Shown: one piece after another, positions 8,499 through 15,499 of the stretch
Numbering within the stretch: the first letter of the stretch is position 1
How the letters are laid out: every line of letters begins with the position of its first letter
Origin: Pseudescherichia sp031987975
GTDB taxonomy: Bacteria; Pseudomonadota; Gammaproteobacteria; Enterobacterales; Enterobacteriaceae
Reading direction: 5' to 3'
Length of the DNA stretch: 64,000 nt
Assembly: GCF_031987975.1 (NCBI RefSeq)
Contig: NZ_DALZYX010000009.1
Coordinates: 1 to 64,000 of the forward strand
Translations under genes and position numbers: made by a program
Notes under the pieces: generated by a model
Told to the model about the DNA's origin: nothing
The model's input: only the letters and a program-made list of their open reading frames with translations
The model's database searches: none

Positions 8499-8514
8499 AA
8501 ATAGCGCGCTATTT
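8499..8514. promoter_or_regulatory. perfect 16-bp palindrome upstream of ohr
   Basis: AAATAGCGCGCTATTT is a perfect inverted repeat 43 bases before the ohr start, followed at 8508-8520 by a second, overlapping dyad (GCTAT-TTT-ATAGC). Its place in the ohr promoter region makes it a candidate regulator site. It differs from the dyad in front of ohrR, so the bound protein is uncertain. Confidence 0.45.
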
Positions 8515-8556
8515 TATAGCACATAAATCGATAACAGCGAGAATAAGGAACCTGCC

Positions 8557-8985
8557 ATGTCTTTAGAAAAAGTAGTTTACACCGCAAAAGCCAAAGCAAC
8601 CGGTGGCCGTGACGGCCGTGCGACCTCCTCTGACGGCGTGCTGGACGTTCAGCTGGGCGTACCGAAAGAGATGGGCGGCCTGGGCGGTAACGTTACTAAC
8701 CCGGAGCAGCTGTTTGCTGCCGGCTACTCCGCCTGCTTCCTCGGCGCAATGAAGTTTGTTGCTGGCCGCGACAAGATCGCCATGCCGAAAGAGGCCTTTG
8801 TTGAAGGTGAAGTGGGTATCGGACCGCTGCCAACTGGTTTTGGTATCGAAGCTAAGCTGAATATTCACCTGCCGGGTATGGACGCGGCTGAGGCGCAGAA
8901 GCTGGTTGATGCCGCGCATATCGTCTGCCCTTACTCCAACGCCACGCGTAACAACATCGACGTGACGCTGAACATTATCGCGTAA
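8557..8985 (+). CDS. ohr: Ohr, organic hydroperoxide reductase
   Basis: A 142-residue cytoplasmic thiol peroxidase of the OsmC/Ohr family that reduces organic and fatty-acid hydroperoxides using lipoylated or dithiol reductants. Both catalytic cysteines are in place: the peroxidatic Cys60 in AGYSACFLGA and the resolving Cys124 in HIVCPYSNATR, together with the characteristic Ohr start. It has its own promoter region with a 16-bp palindrome and the ribosome site AAGGA. With ohrR upstream it forms a self-contained peroxide-inducible unit, absent from this position in E. coli. Confidence 0.96.
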   Translation: MSLEKVVYTAKAKATGGRDGRATSSDGVLDVQLGVPKEMGGLGGNVTNPEQLFAAGYSACFLGAMKFVAGRDKIAMPKEAFVEGEVGIGPLPTGFGIEAKLNIHLPGMDAAEAQKLVDAAHIVCPYSNATRNNIDVTLNIIA

Positions 8986-8996
8986 GACGTTCACAA

Positions 8997-9024
8997 GGCC
9001 GGGCGGCGCGACGCCTGCCCGGCC
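8997..9024. repeat. REP-like stem-loop after ohr
   Basis: GGCCGGGC-GGCG-CGA-CGCC-T-GCCCGGCC forms a long GC-rich hairpin with one bulged base, the classic structure of enterobacterial REP/BIME elements. It sits in the ohr-dnaT gap and probably stabilises the ohr mRNA 3' end. Similar elements occur at 13482 and 31390. Confidence 0.75.
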
Positions 9025-9108
9025 TATAAAAGCACCCCCTCTCTGTGCTACTATGAGCACATATCACCCGCGGATCTTCCCGCTCTGTTTTTAGCTTGAG
9101 ATTGCGCT

Positions 9109-9654
9109 ATGTCTTCCAGAATCCTCTCCACCAATGTCATCGGTATCGACGCGTTTATGCACGATCACGCTCGCGTCCTGACCCAGTCCCGTGAAGGGAC
9201 GGTGGCCGTTTTTGCTGATAACGCGCCAGCGTTTTATGCCCTGACGCCTGCGCGGCTGGCGCAGCTGCTGGAACTGGAAGCCCGACTGCAGCGCCCGGCC
9301 AGCGATATCGCGCTCGATCAGCAGTTTTATGATGAACCGACCGACGCGCCGCCCAGCGTACCGATGGGCAAATTTCCCATGTATGCAGGCTGGCAGCCGG
9401 ACGCCGATTTTCAACGCCTGGCGGCTCTATGGGGCATCGGCCTGAGCCAGCCCGTTACCCATGAGGAGCTGGCCTCGTTTGTCACCTACTGGCAGGCCGA
9501 GGGCAAGGTGTTTCACCATATGCAGTGGCAGCAGAAGCTGGCCCGCAGCGTACAGATCGGCCGTGGTAGCCTGAACGGTGCCGCTAAGCGCGAGCGTGAT
9601 GTAAATGCCATTCCCGAACCGGATAACCAGATTCCCCCAGGCTTCAGAGGTTAA
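9109..9654 (+). CDS. dnaT: DnaT, primosomal protein
   Basis: DnaT (primosomal protein i, 181 residues) joins the PriA-PriB complex at stalled forks and helps DnaC load the DnaB helicase during replication restart. The N-terminal oligomerisation region and the C-terminal ssDNA-binding domain with MYAGWQPDADFQRLAALWGI and FVTYWQAEGKVFHH are well conserved. It is followed two bases after its stop by dnaC, the operon arrangement of E. coli. The start MSSRILSTNVIGID matches the E. coli protein. Confidence 0.97.
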   Translation: MSSRILSTNVIGIDAFMHDHARVLTQSREGTVAVFADNAPAFYALTPARLAQLLELEARLQRPASDIALDQQFYDEPTDAPPSVPMGKFPMYAGWQPDADFQRLAALWGIGLSQPVTHEELASFVTYWQAEGKVFHHMQWQQKLARSVQIGRGSLNGAAKRERDVNAIPEPDNQIPPGFRG

Positions 9655-9656
9655 TC

Positions 9657-10394
9657 ATGAAAGACGTCGGCGAAATGATGAAGCGTTTACAAAAGATGAT
9701 GCCTGCCCATGTGAAACCGGCGTTTACCACCGGCGAAGAGCTGCTGGCCTGGCAAAAAGAGCAAGGTGAGCTGCGTTCGGCGGCCATCGCCCGCGAAAAC
9801 CGGGCCATGAAGATGCAGCGCACCTTCAACCGCTCCGGCATTCGTCCTCTGCATCAGAACTGCTCTTTCGATAACTATAAGGTCGAAAACGAGGGGCAGA
9901 TGAATGCTTTAAATAGAGCAAGGCAGTACGTTGAAGCGTTTGATGGCAACATTGCCAGCTTCGTTTTTTCCGGCAAGCCGGGCACCGGCAAAAACCACCT
10001 TGCGGCGGCTATCTGTAATGAGCTGCTGCTGCGCGGAAAGTCGGTGCTGATCATTACCGTGGCCGATATCATGTCCGCTATGAAAGAGACATTCAGTAGC
10101 CGGGAAACCAGCGAAGAGCAGCTGCTTAACGATCTCAGCATGGTCGATCTGCTGGTCATTGATGAGATAGGTATGCAGTCGGAGTCCCGCTATGAGAAGG
10201 TGATCATTAACCAGATCGTTGATCGCCGTTCTTCCTCAAAGCGTCCTACAGGAATGCTAACCAACTTAGGTACTAAAGAAATGACCGATTTGCTCGGCGA
10301 GCGGGTCATGGATCGTATGCGTCTCGGCAATAGCCTGTGGGTCAATTTTAACTGGGATAGCTACCGCAGCCGCGTGACCGGCAAAGAGTATTAA
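9657..10394 (+). CDS. dnaC: DnaC, DnaB helicase loader
   Basis: DnaC (245 residues) is the AAA+ ATPase that opens the DnaB ring and loads it on single-stranded DNA at oriC and, with DnaT, at restarted forks. The N-terminal DnaB-binding region (about 1-75, MMKRLQKMMPAHVKPAF) is followed by the AAA+ domain with Walker A GKPGTGKN at 106-113, Walker B LLVIDEIG at about 165-172, and the C-terminal arginine-rich helices ending VTGKEY as in E. coli. The asparagine after the Walker A lysine is typical of enteric DnaC. Confidence 0.97.
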   Translation: MKDVGEMMKRLQKMMPAHVKPAFTTGEELLAWQKEQGELRSAAIARENRAMKMQRTFNRSGIRPLHQNCSFDNYKVENEGQMNALNRARQYVEAFDGNIASFVFSGKPGTGKNHLAAAICNELLLRGKSVLIITVADIMSAMKETFSSRETSEEQLLNDLSMVDLLVIDEIGMQSESRYEKVIINQIVDRRSSSKRPTGMLTNLGTKEMTDLLGERVMDRMRLGNSLWVNFNWDSYRSRVTGKEY

Positions 10395-10466
10395 GAGCTT
10401 TCCTGGCGCGGCCTGCCGGGTCTCCCGTTATATACTGACGCGATTCATCACAACAGGTTATGCCAC

Positions 10467-10967
10467 ATGAAATCAGCTAAACGTTTACTGTGCAGCGTCG
10501 CGATCGCCAGCGCCCTGCTCTCTTCCCTCTCTCACGCCGCAACCTGGCAGGAGCAGTTGACCAGCGCGGCTAACCAGCTGAGCCAGAACTCGGGTTCCGC
10601 CACGTCCACCCAGCAGAGCGGCACCTCGCTCTCCGCCCTTGGCGGCCTGCTGAACGGCGGTAACCAGGCGTTGAGCGCCGACACCATGAATAACGCCGCC
10701 GGCATCCTGGAGTACTGCGCTAAAAACAAGCTGGCCTCGGTCACCAGCGCAGAGAATATCAAGAGCCAGGTGCTGGAGAAACTGGGCCTGAGTGCGCCGG
10801 AGCAGAAGGAAGATACCAACTTCCTGGAAGGCTTACAGGGGATGCTAAACACCAAAGATGGCGAACAGCTGAACCTGAACAATATCGGTAGCACGCCGCT
10901 GGCGCAGAAGGTGAAAACCAAAGCCTGCGACCTGGTTCTGCAGCAGGGCATGAACTTCCTCTCCTGA
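10467..10967 (+). CDS. yjjA: YjjA, DUF2501 periplasmic protein
   Basis: A 166-residue exported protein: signal peptide of about 24 residues (KRLLCSVAIASALLSSLSHAA, cleavage probably SHA-A), then a low-complexity Ser/Gln/Gly segment and a C-terminal domain with two cysteines (EYCAKNK and KACDLV) that could form a disulfide. Family DUF2501, function unknown. A possible -10 (TATACT) lies 40 bases upstream, so it may have its own promoter although it follows dnaC. Between yjjA and opgB is an unclassified GC-rich stem-loop (10985-11017). Confidence 0.9.
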   Translation: MKSAKRLLCSVAIASALLSSLSHAATWQEQLTSAANQLSQNSGSATSTQQSGTSLSALGGLLNGGNQALSADTMNNAAGILEYCAKNKLASVTSAENIKSQVLEKLGLSAPEQKEDTNFLEGLQGMLNTKDGEQLNLNNIGSTPLAQKVKTKACDLVLQQGMNFLS

Positions 10968-11172
10968 TCGCCTCTCACCTTGCCGCGCCTGCCACGATAC
11001 AGAGCAGGCGCGCCTGCCGCTTATAAATGAGACATTGCTCATAAAACGCCCCTCTCTAAACCTTTTCTTAATAGAATCCAGGCGTTGTGACGCTAGAATT
11101 GCAGCTATGTGAATTCCCCATTAAAGTGTTATTCCTGCAACATTCCGGCTTGCTGCTATTGAGGATCGACCG

Positions 11173-13464
11173 TTGTCTGAATTTCTCTCTCTCGTGCTGT
11201 TTATTGCCTCGATAGCTATTTATTCTCTGAAGGCAGGCCGTAATACCTGGTGGTTTACCGCCATGCTTGCCGTGCTGGGCCTGTTTGTTGTCCTTAATAT
11301 CGCCCTCTACGCCAGCGACTACTTTACCGGCGACGGTATTAACGATGCGGTGCTCTATACCATTACCAATAGCCTGACCGGCGCGGGCGTCAGCAAGTAT
11401 ATTCTGCCCGGCGCGGCACTGGCGATCGGCCTGCTGGCGCTCTTTTTTGCCCTCGGCTGGATCCTGCGCCGTCGCCGCCATCATCCGCTGCACGTCGGCT
11501 ATAGTCTGCTGGCGCTGCTATTAGCTCTGGGATCGGTAGATGCCAGCCCGGCCTTCCGGCAGATCACCGAGCTGGTCAAATCCCAGTCCCGGGCGGGGGA
11601 TCCGGATTTTGCGGTCTGGTATAAAGAGCCAGCAAAAAGCATTCCGCAGCCGGCTCTTAACCTGGTCTACATCTACGGTGAGAGCCTGGAGCGAACCTAC
11701 TTTGACAGCGACGCCTTTCCAGGCCTGACGCCGGAGCTGGGTGCGTTGAAAGATGAGGGGCTGGATTTTAGCCATACCGCGCAACTGCCGGGCACCGACT
11801 ACACCATTGCCGGGATGGTCGCCTCCCAGTGCGGCATTCCGCTTTTTGCCCCCTTCGAGGGCAACGCCTCGGCCTCGATGTCGAGTTTCTTCCCGCATAA
11901 TCTCTGCCTCGGCGATATCCTGAAAAACTCCGGGTATGAGAACCACTTCGTGCAGGGGGCGAACCTGCGCTTTGCCGGGAAAGATGTCTTTTTAAAATCC
12001 CACGGCTTTGACCACCTGATTGGGGCGGAAGAGCTGAAGGGCCGGGTGGCCGATCCAACCTACCGCAACGACTGGGGCTTCTACGACGACACCGTGCTGG
12101 ACGAGGTGTGGCAGCAGTATCAGCAGCTCTCCCAGAGCGGCAAGCGCTTCTCGCTCTTTGCCCTGACCGTTGATACCCATCACCCGGACGGCTTTGTCTC
12201 CCGCACCTGCGAGCGGAAAAGCTACGCCATCGACGGGAAAGCGAACCAGTCCTTTAGCGCGGTCACCTGCAGCCAGCAGCATATCGCCGCGCTGATTAAC
12301 AAGATCAAAGCCTCACCGTGGTTTAAGGATACGGTGATCGTCGTCTCCTCCGATCATCTGGCGATGAACAACACCGCGTGGAAGTACCTCAGCAAGCAGG
12401 ATCGCAACAACCTCTTCTTTGTATTGCGCGGCGACCAGCCTGCGCAGGACGTCATCGGGCTGAAACGCAACACCATGGATAACGGTGCCACCGTGCTGGA
12501 TATCCTCGGCGGGGATAACTTCCTCGGCCTCGGGCGCAGCAGCCTCTCCGGCCAGTCCCTCTCCCAGTCGTTCCTCAACATGAAGGAGAAGGTGCTGGCG
12601 TGGAAGCCGGATATCATCCGCCTGTGGAACTTCCCCAAAGAGATGAAGGAGTTTACCGTTGATAGCGACAAAGAGACGATCGCCTTTTCCGGCAGCCGTT
12701 TCCGTCTGCCGCTGCTGATCCGCGTCTCAGACCAGCGCGTAGAGCCGCTGCCGGAGAGCGAGTACTCCGCGCCGCTGCGCTTCCAGCTCGCCGACTTTGC
12801 CCCGCGAGATAACTTTGTCTGGGTAGACCGCTGCTACAAGATGGCGCAGATGTGGGCGCAGCAGCTGGCGCTCTCCACCGACTGGTGCGTTTCCCAGGGG
12901 CAGCTGGGAGGCGAGCAAAGGGTGCAGCACGTTGATAGCGACCAGTGGAAAAGCAAAACTGCATTTAAGGATACGGTTATCGATACCGCACGCTATCAGC
13001 GTAACGTTGATATGCTCAAGGTGGTGGATAATGACGTTCGCTACAAGGCGGACAGCTTTATCTTCAACGTGGCGGGTGCGCCGGAAGAGGTAAAACAGTT
13101 TAGCGGCATCTCTCGCCCGGAGAGCTGGGGACGCTGGTCCAACGCGCAGCTGGGTGAAGAAGTGAAGATCGAGTACAACGCACCGCTGCCGGAGAGCTTC
13201 GATCTGGTTATTACTGCTAAAGCCTATGGCCCGAACGCCAATAAGCCGATCCCGGTGCGGGTAGGTGATAGTGAGCAAACACTAACTTTAGGCAACGAGG
13301 TCTCTACCACCACGCTGCGGTTCCATAACCCGTCCCACAGCAATACGCTGACGATTGTGCCGCCGGAGCCGCAGTCCACTAACGAAGGGAATATTCTCGG
13401 CCACTCGCCGCGCAAATTGGGGATTGGGATGGTGGAGATTAAGGTAGTGAAAACCGAGGGCTAG
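11173..13464 (+). CDS. opgB: OpgB (MdoB), phosphoglycerol transferase I
   Basis: OpgB transfers phosphoglycerol from phosphatidylglycerol to periplasmic osmoregulated glucans. The 763-residue protein has four membrane helices in the first 140 residues and then a large periplasmic sulfatase/alkaline-phosphatase-fold domain. The likely catalytic threonine lies in YIYGESLERTYF with metal ligands later in SSDHLAMNN. The start is TTG, preceded by GAGG; E. coli opgB also uses TTG and aligns from residue 1 with the same length. It converges on tsr across a REP-like hairpin. Confidence 0.97.
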   Translation: MSEFLSLVLFIASIAIYSLKAGRNTWWFTAMLAVLGLFVVLNIALYASDYFTGDGINDAVLYTITNSLTGAGVSKYILPGAALAIGLLALFFALGWILRRRRHHPLHVGYSLLALLLALGSVDASPAFRQITELVKSQSRAGDPDFAVWYKEPAKSIPQPALNLVYIYGESLERTYFDSDAFPGLTPELGALKDEGLDFSHTAQLPGTDYTIAGMVASQCGIPLFAPFEGNASASMSSFFPHNLCLGDILKNSGYENHFVQGANLRFAGKDVFLKSHGFDHLIGAEELKGRVADPTYRNDWGFYDDTVLDEVWQQYQQLSQSGKRFSLFALTVDTHHPDGFVSRTCERKSYAIDGKANQSFSAVTCSQQHIAALINKIKASPWFKDTVIVVSSDHLAMNNTAWKYLSKQDRNNLFFVLRGDQPAQDVIGLKRNTMDNGATVLDILGGDNFLGLGRSSLSGQSLSQSFLNMKEKVLAWKPDIIRLWNFPKEMKEFTVDSDKETIAFSGSRFRLPLLIRVSDQRVEPLPESEYSAPLRFQLADFAPRDNFVWVDRCYKMAQMWAQQLALSTDWCVSQGQLGGEQRVQHVDSDQWKSKTAFKDTVIDTARYQRNVDMLKVVDNDVRYKADSFIFNVAGAPEEVKQFSGISRPESWGRWSNAQLGEEVKIEYNAPLPESFDLVITAKAYGPNANKPIPVRVGDSEQTLTLGNEVSTTTLRFHNPSHSNTLTIVPPEPQSTNEGNILGHSPRKLGIGMVEIKVVKTEG

Positions 13465-13481
13465 ATGCCCCCGGTTGGGTA

Positions 13482-13509
13482 GGCCGGGTAAGCGTATCGT
13501 CACCCGGCA
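13482..13509. repeat. REP-like stem-loop between opgB and tsr
   Basis: GCCGGGT...ACCCGGC with an imperfect inner stem forms a hairpin 20 bases after opgB and ten bases before the tsr stop. Sequence and place between convergent genes fit a single REP unit; it may also protect both mRNA ends. Confidence 0.7.
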
Positions 13510-13519
13510 TTATTGTAAT

Positions 13520-15187
13520 TTAGAAGGTTTCCCAGTTATCGCCCGCTTCAGCAGTTGCTGGTTTGCGGGTCGCCAGCGGCGCGGTGGCTTTTGCCACGAT
13601 AGCCTGCTCGCGGGCCTCTTTACGCTGATCCTGCATAATACGGAACACCGCTACGGCCTGAGTCAGACGGCTCGCCTGCTCTTCCAGCGCCGCCGCCGCC
13701 GCGGCAGACTCCTGCACCAGCGAGGCGTTCTGCTGGGTAACGCGATCCATCTCGGCAACCGCCAGGCCTACCTGATCAATACCGCGGCTCTGCTCGTCGG
13801 AAGCGGAGGCGATTTCACCCATGATGTCCGTAACGCGGGTGACCGCATTAACGATCTCGTCCATGGTCTCACCGGCGCTCTCGACCAGCGTTGAGCCAAG
13901 CTCTACGCGGCCTACGGAGTCTTCAATCAGGCTCTTGATTTCGCGAGCAGCCTGGGCGCTACGCTGGGCCAGGTTACGCACTTCCCCTGCTACCACCGCA
14001 AAGCCGCGACCCTGCTCACCGGCACGCGCCGCTTCTACCGCCGCGTTCAGCGCCAGGATGTTGGTCTGGAAAGCGATGCCGTCGATCACGCTGATGATGT
14101 CAGCGATTTTCTGCGAGCTGCCAGCGATGTCGCGCATGGTCTGCACCACGTTATCCACCACTTTACCGCCCTTCTGCGCGGTCTCAGAGGCGCTGAGCGC
14201 CAGATGGCTCGCCTGACGGGCGTTTTCGGCGTTCTGCTTCACGGTCGCGGTCAGCTCTTCCATGCTGGCAGCGGTCTCTTCCAGAGAGGCAGCCTGCTGC
14301 TCGGTACGGGAGGAGAGATCATTGTTACCCATCGCGATTTCGCTCGCGCCGCTATAGATCTCGTTCGCACCGGTACGCACAGTACCCACGGTACGCATCA
14401 GCTCACCCTGCATGTGGCGCAGGCTCTCTGCCAGCTGGCCCATTTCGTTAGCGCCGTGCACGTCAATCTTCTGCACTAGATCGCCACCGGCGATATGGCG
14501 GATACTCTCTACCAGACGGTTAAGCGGGGAGATCAGCACATTTTTGATACCGAACCAGACGGCAACGATCACCGCCAGCACTGCCAGCAGCACGCCAACA
14601 ATGATCCAGATAGCCATGCTGTAGGAGCTGTTGTTGTCCGCGACGGCGAGGTCATACAGCTGGTCATTCTGCTGCAGGAACTCAACGTACTGTTTCTCGA
14701 ACGCATCCTGATAGCCCTGGGTCGGCTGGTCAAAGAACTCGTTGATTTTGCCTGCGCCCAGCAGCTGGATAAGCTCAGCCAGCGCGCCGTGATAGATATC
14801 GTACTGACGCTTGATCTCCTGAGTTACAGCTTCGTTCTGACGCGGATCGTGCGGCAGCGTCTGATACTCATTCCAGTGCAGCTCCGCCTGCTTCAGGGAG
14901 GCGCTGGCGGTCTGCATCAGCTCGGCGACGGTGGTGCCGCTGCCGATATTGTTCTGATCCATCATGTAACGGATACCGGCACGGTTAAGCGTGTTACGGG
15001 TCTGCAACAGGGCAACCCAGCTGCCGTTGAGCGTAGACTGCTGCTCACGGATGGTTTGCAGAACGGTGAAGTTGTCTTTGTCGTGTTTCAGCGCGTTGAA
15101 GAACAGACCGCCGGAGGTGATTTGTAACAGGCCAAATAGTGCAAGGACCAGAAGTAGACTGGTCACAATTTTGATACGGTTCAACAT
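13520..15187 (-). CDS. tsr: Tsr, serine chemoreceptor (MCP I)
   Basis: A 555-residue methyl-accepting chemotaxis protein of the inner membrane that senses serine, AI-2, oxygen/redox and pH and controls CheA. Order of parts: TM1 (about 7-30), periplasmic four-helix sensor, TM2 (about 192-215), HAMP (216-268), methylation helices, the signalling tip (FQTNILALNAAVEAA) and the C-terminal NWETF pentapeptide that tethers CheR and CheB. The serine-binding residues known in E. coli are all present at the same numbers: Arg64, Asn68 and Thr156. Control by the flagellar sigma factor is indicated by the promoter just upstream. Confidence 0.97.
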   Translation of the reverse strand: MLNRIKIVTSLLLVLALFGLLQITSGGLFFNALKHDKDNFTVLQTIREQQSTLNGSWVALLQTRNTLNRAGIRYMMDQNNIGSGTTVAELMQTASASLKQAELHWNEYQTLPHDPRQNEAVTQEIKRQYDIYHGALAELIQLLGAGKINEFFDQPTQGYQDAFEKQYVEFLQQNDQLYDLAVADNNSSYSMAIWIIVGVLLAVLAVIVAVWFGIKNVLISPLNRLVESIRHIAGGDLVQKIDVHGANEMGQLAESLRHMQGELMRTVGTVRTGANEIYSGASEIAMGNNDLSSRTEQQAASLEETAASMEELTATVKQNAENARQASHLALSASETAQKGGKVVDNVVQTMRDIAGSSQKIADIISVIDGIAFQTNILALNAAVEAARAGEQGRGFAVVAGEVRNLAQRSAQAAREIKSLIEDSVGRVELGSTLVESAGETMDEIVNAVTRVTDIMGEIASASDEQSRGIDQVGLAVAEMDRVTQQNASLVQESAAAAAALEEQASRLTQAVAVFRIMQDQRKEAREQAIVAKATAPLATRKPATAEAGDNWETF

Positions 15188-15217
15188 GTTTTCTCATTCC
15201 TTTAGAGGGATAACAGT

Positions 15218-15244
15218 TTTTCGGCCTGGAACAGGAAAACTTTA
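15218..15244 (-). promoter_or_regulatory. sigma-28 (FliA) promoter of tsr
   Basis: On the minus strand the segment reads TAAAGTTT, an 11-base spacer, then GCCGAAAA. The FliA consensus is TAAAGTTT-N11-GCCGATAA, so the -35 is perfect, the spacing exact and only one base of the -10 differs. This places tsr in the late flagellar regulon. Confidence 0.92.
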
Positions 15245-15297
15245 CCGAATAGTTGTGCGTTGCGACGTGGTCTGGCCTGCTGGCTTAGCGCCTGGCC

Positions 15298-15313
15298 AGT
15301 GATCCATATCACA
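15298..15313. promoter_or_regulatory. CRP-binding site candidate
   Basis: AGTGATCCATATCACA contains the symmetrical pair GTGAT-N4-ATCAC, close to the CRP consensus TGTGA-N6-TCACA. It is about 185 bases before btsT and 110 before tsr. E. coli btsT is CRP-dependent, so the site most likely serves btsT. Confidence 0.65.
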
Positions 15314-15341
15314 CTCTTTTTCCCCTTCTCGCCCGGTTAAA

Positions 15342-15391
15342 ACCGCTTATCACGCTCCTGCGACCGCTTACCCCTCACATTCAACCGCTCA
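15342..15391 (+). promoter_or_regulatory. three BtsR repeats upstream of btsT
   Basis: Three direct repeats, ACCGCTTA (15342-15349), ACCGCTTA (15363-15370) and ACCGCTCA (15384-15391), are each separated by exactly 13 bases. The known BtsR (YehT) target at E. coli btsT is ACC(G/A)CT(C/T)A-N13-ACC(G/A)CT(C/T)A. All three fit the consensus, giving an array with a 21-bp (two helical turns) period, one unit more than the described pair. Confidence 0.9.
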
Positions 15392-15499
15392 GCTACTTAT
15401 TGCCCGTTTTTTGCCCGCCGTTTGCCATGATCCTCAGGGAAAATTTATCAATTTAACGCCTCCTGTTCCTGTAATCTTTGTCATATAGCCAGGTCTGAT

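Larger units (their letters stand above)
15188..15499. other. divergent control region tsr/btsT
   Basis: This 312-base region between the divergent genes tsr and btsT contains, from left to right, a sigma-28 promoter for tsr, a CRP-type dyad and three BtsR repeats, each listed separately. Nothing coding was found. The last 100 bases before btsT, which include a T-rich stretch and the ribosome site AGG, hold the btsT start region; I could not place its -10 with confidence. Confidence 0.85.

Noticed and set aside
10985..11017. GC-rich dyad after yjjA (contains GCAGGCGCGCCTGC) as a terminator
   Set aside because: No T tract follows on either strand; it may be a stem-loop but termination is not supported.
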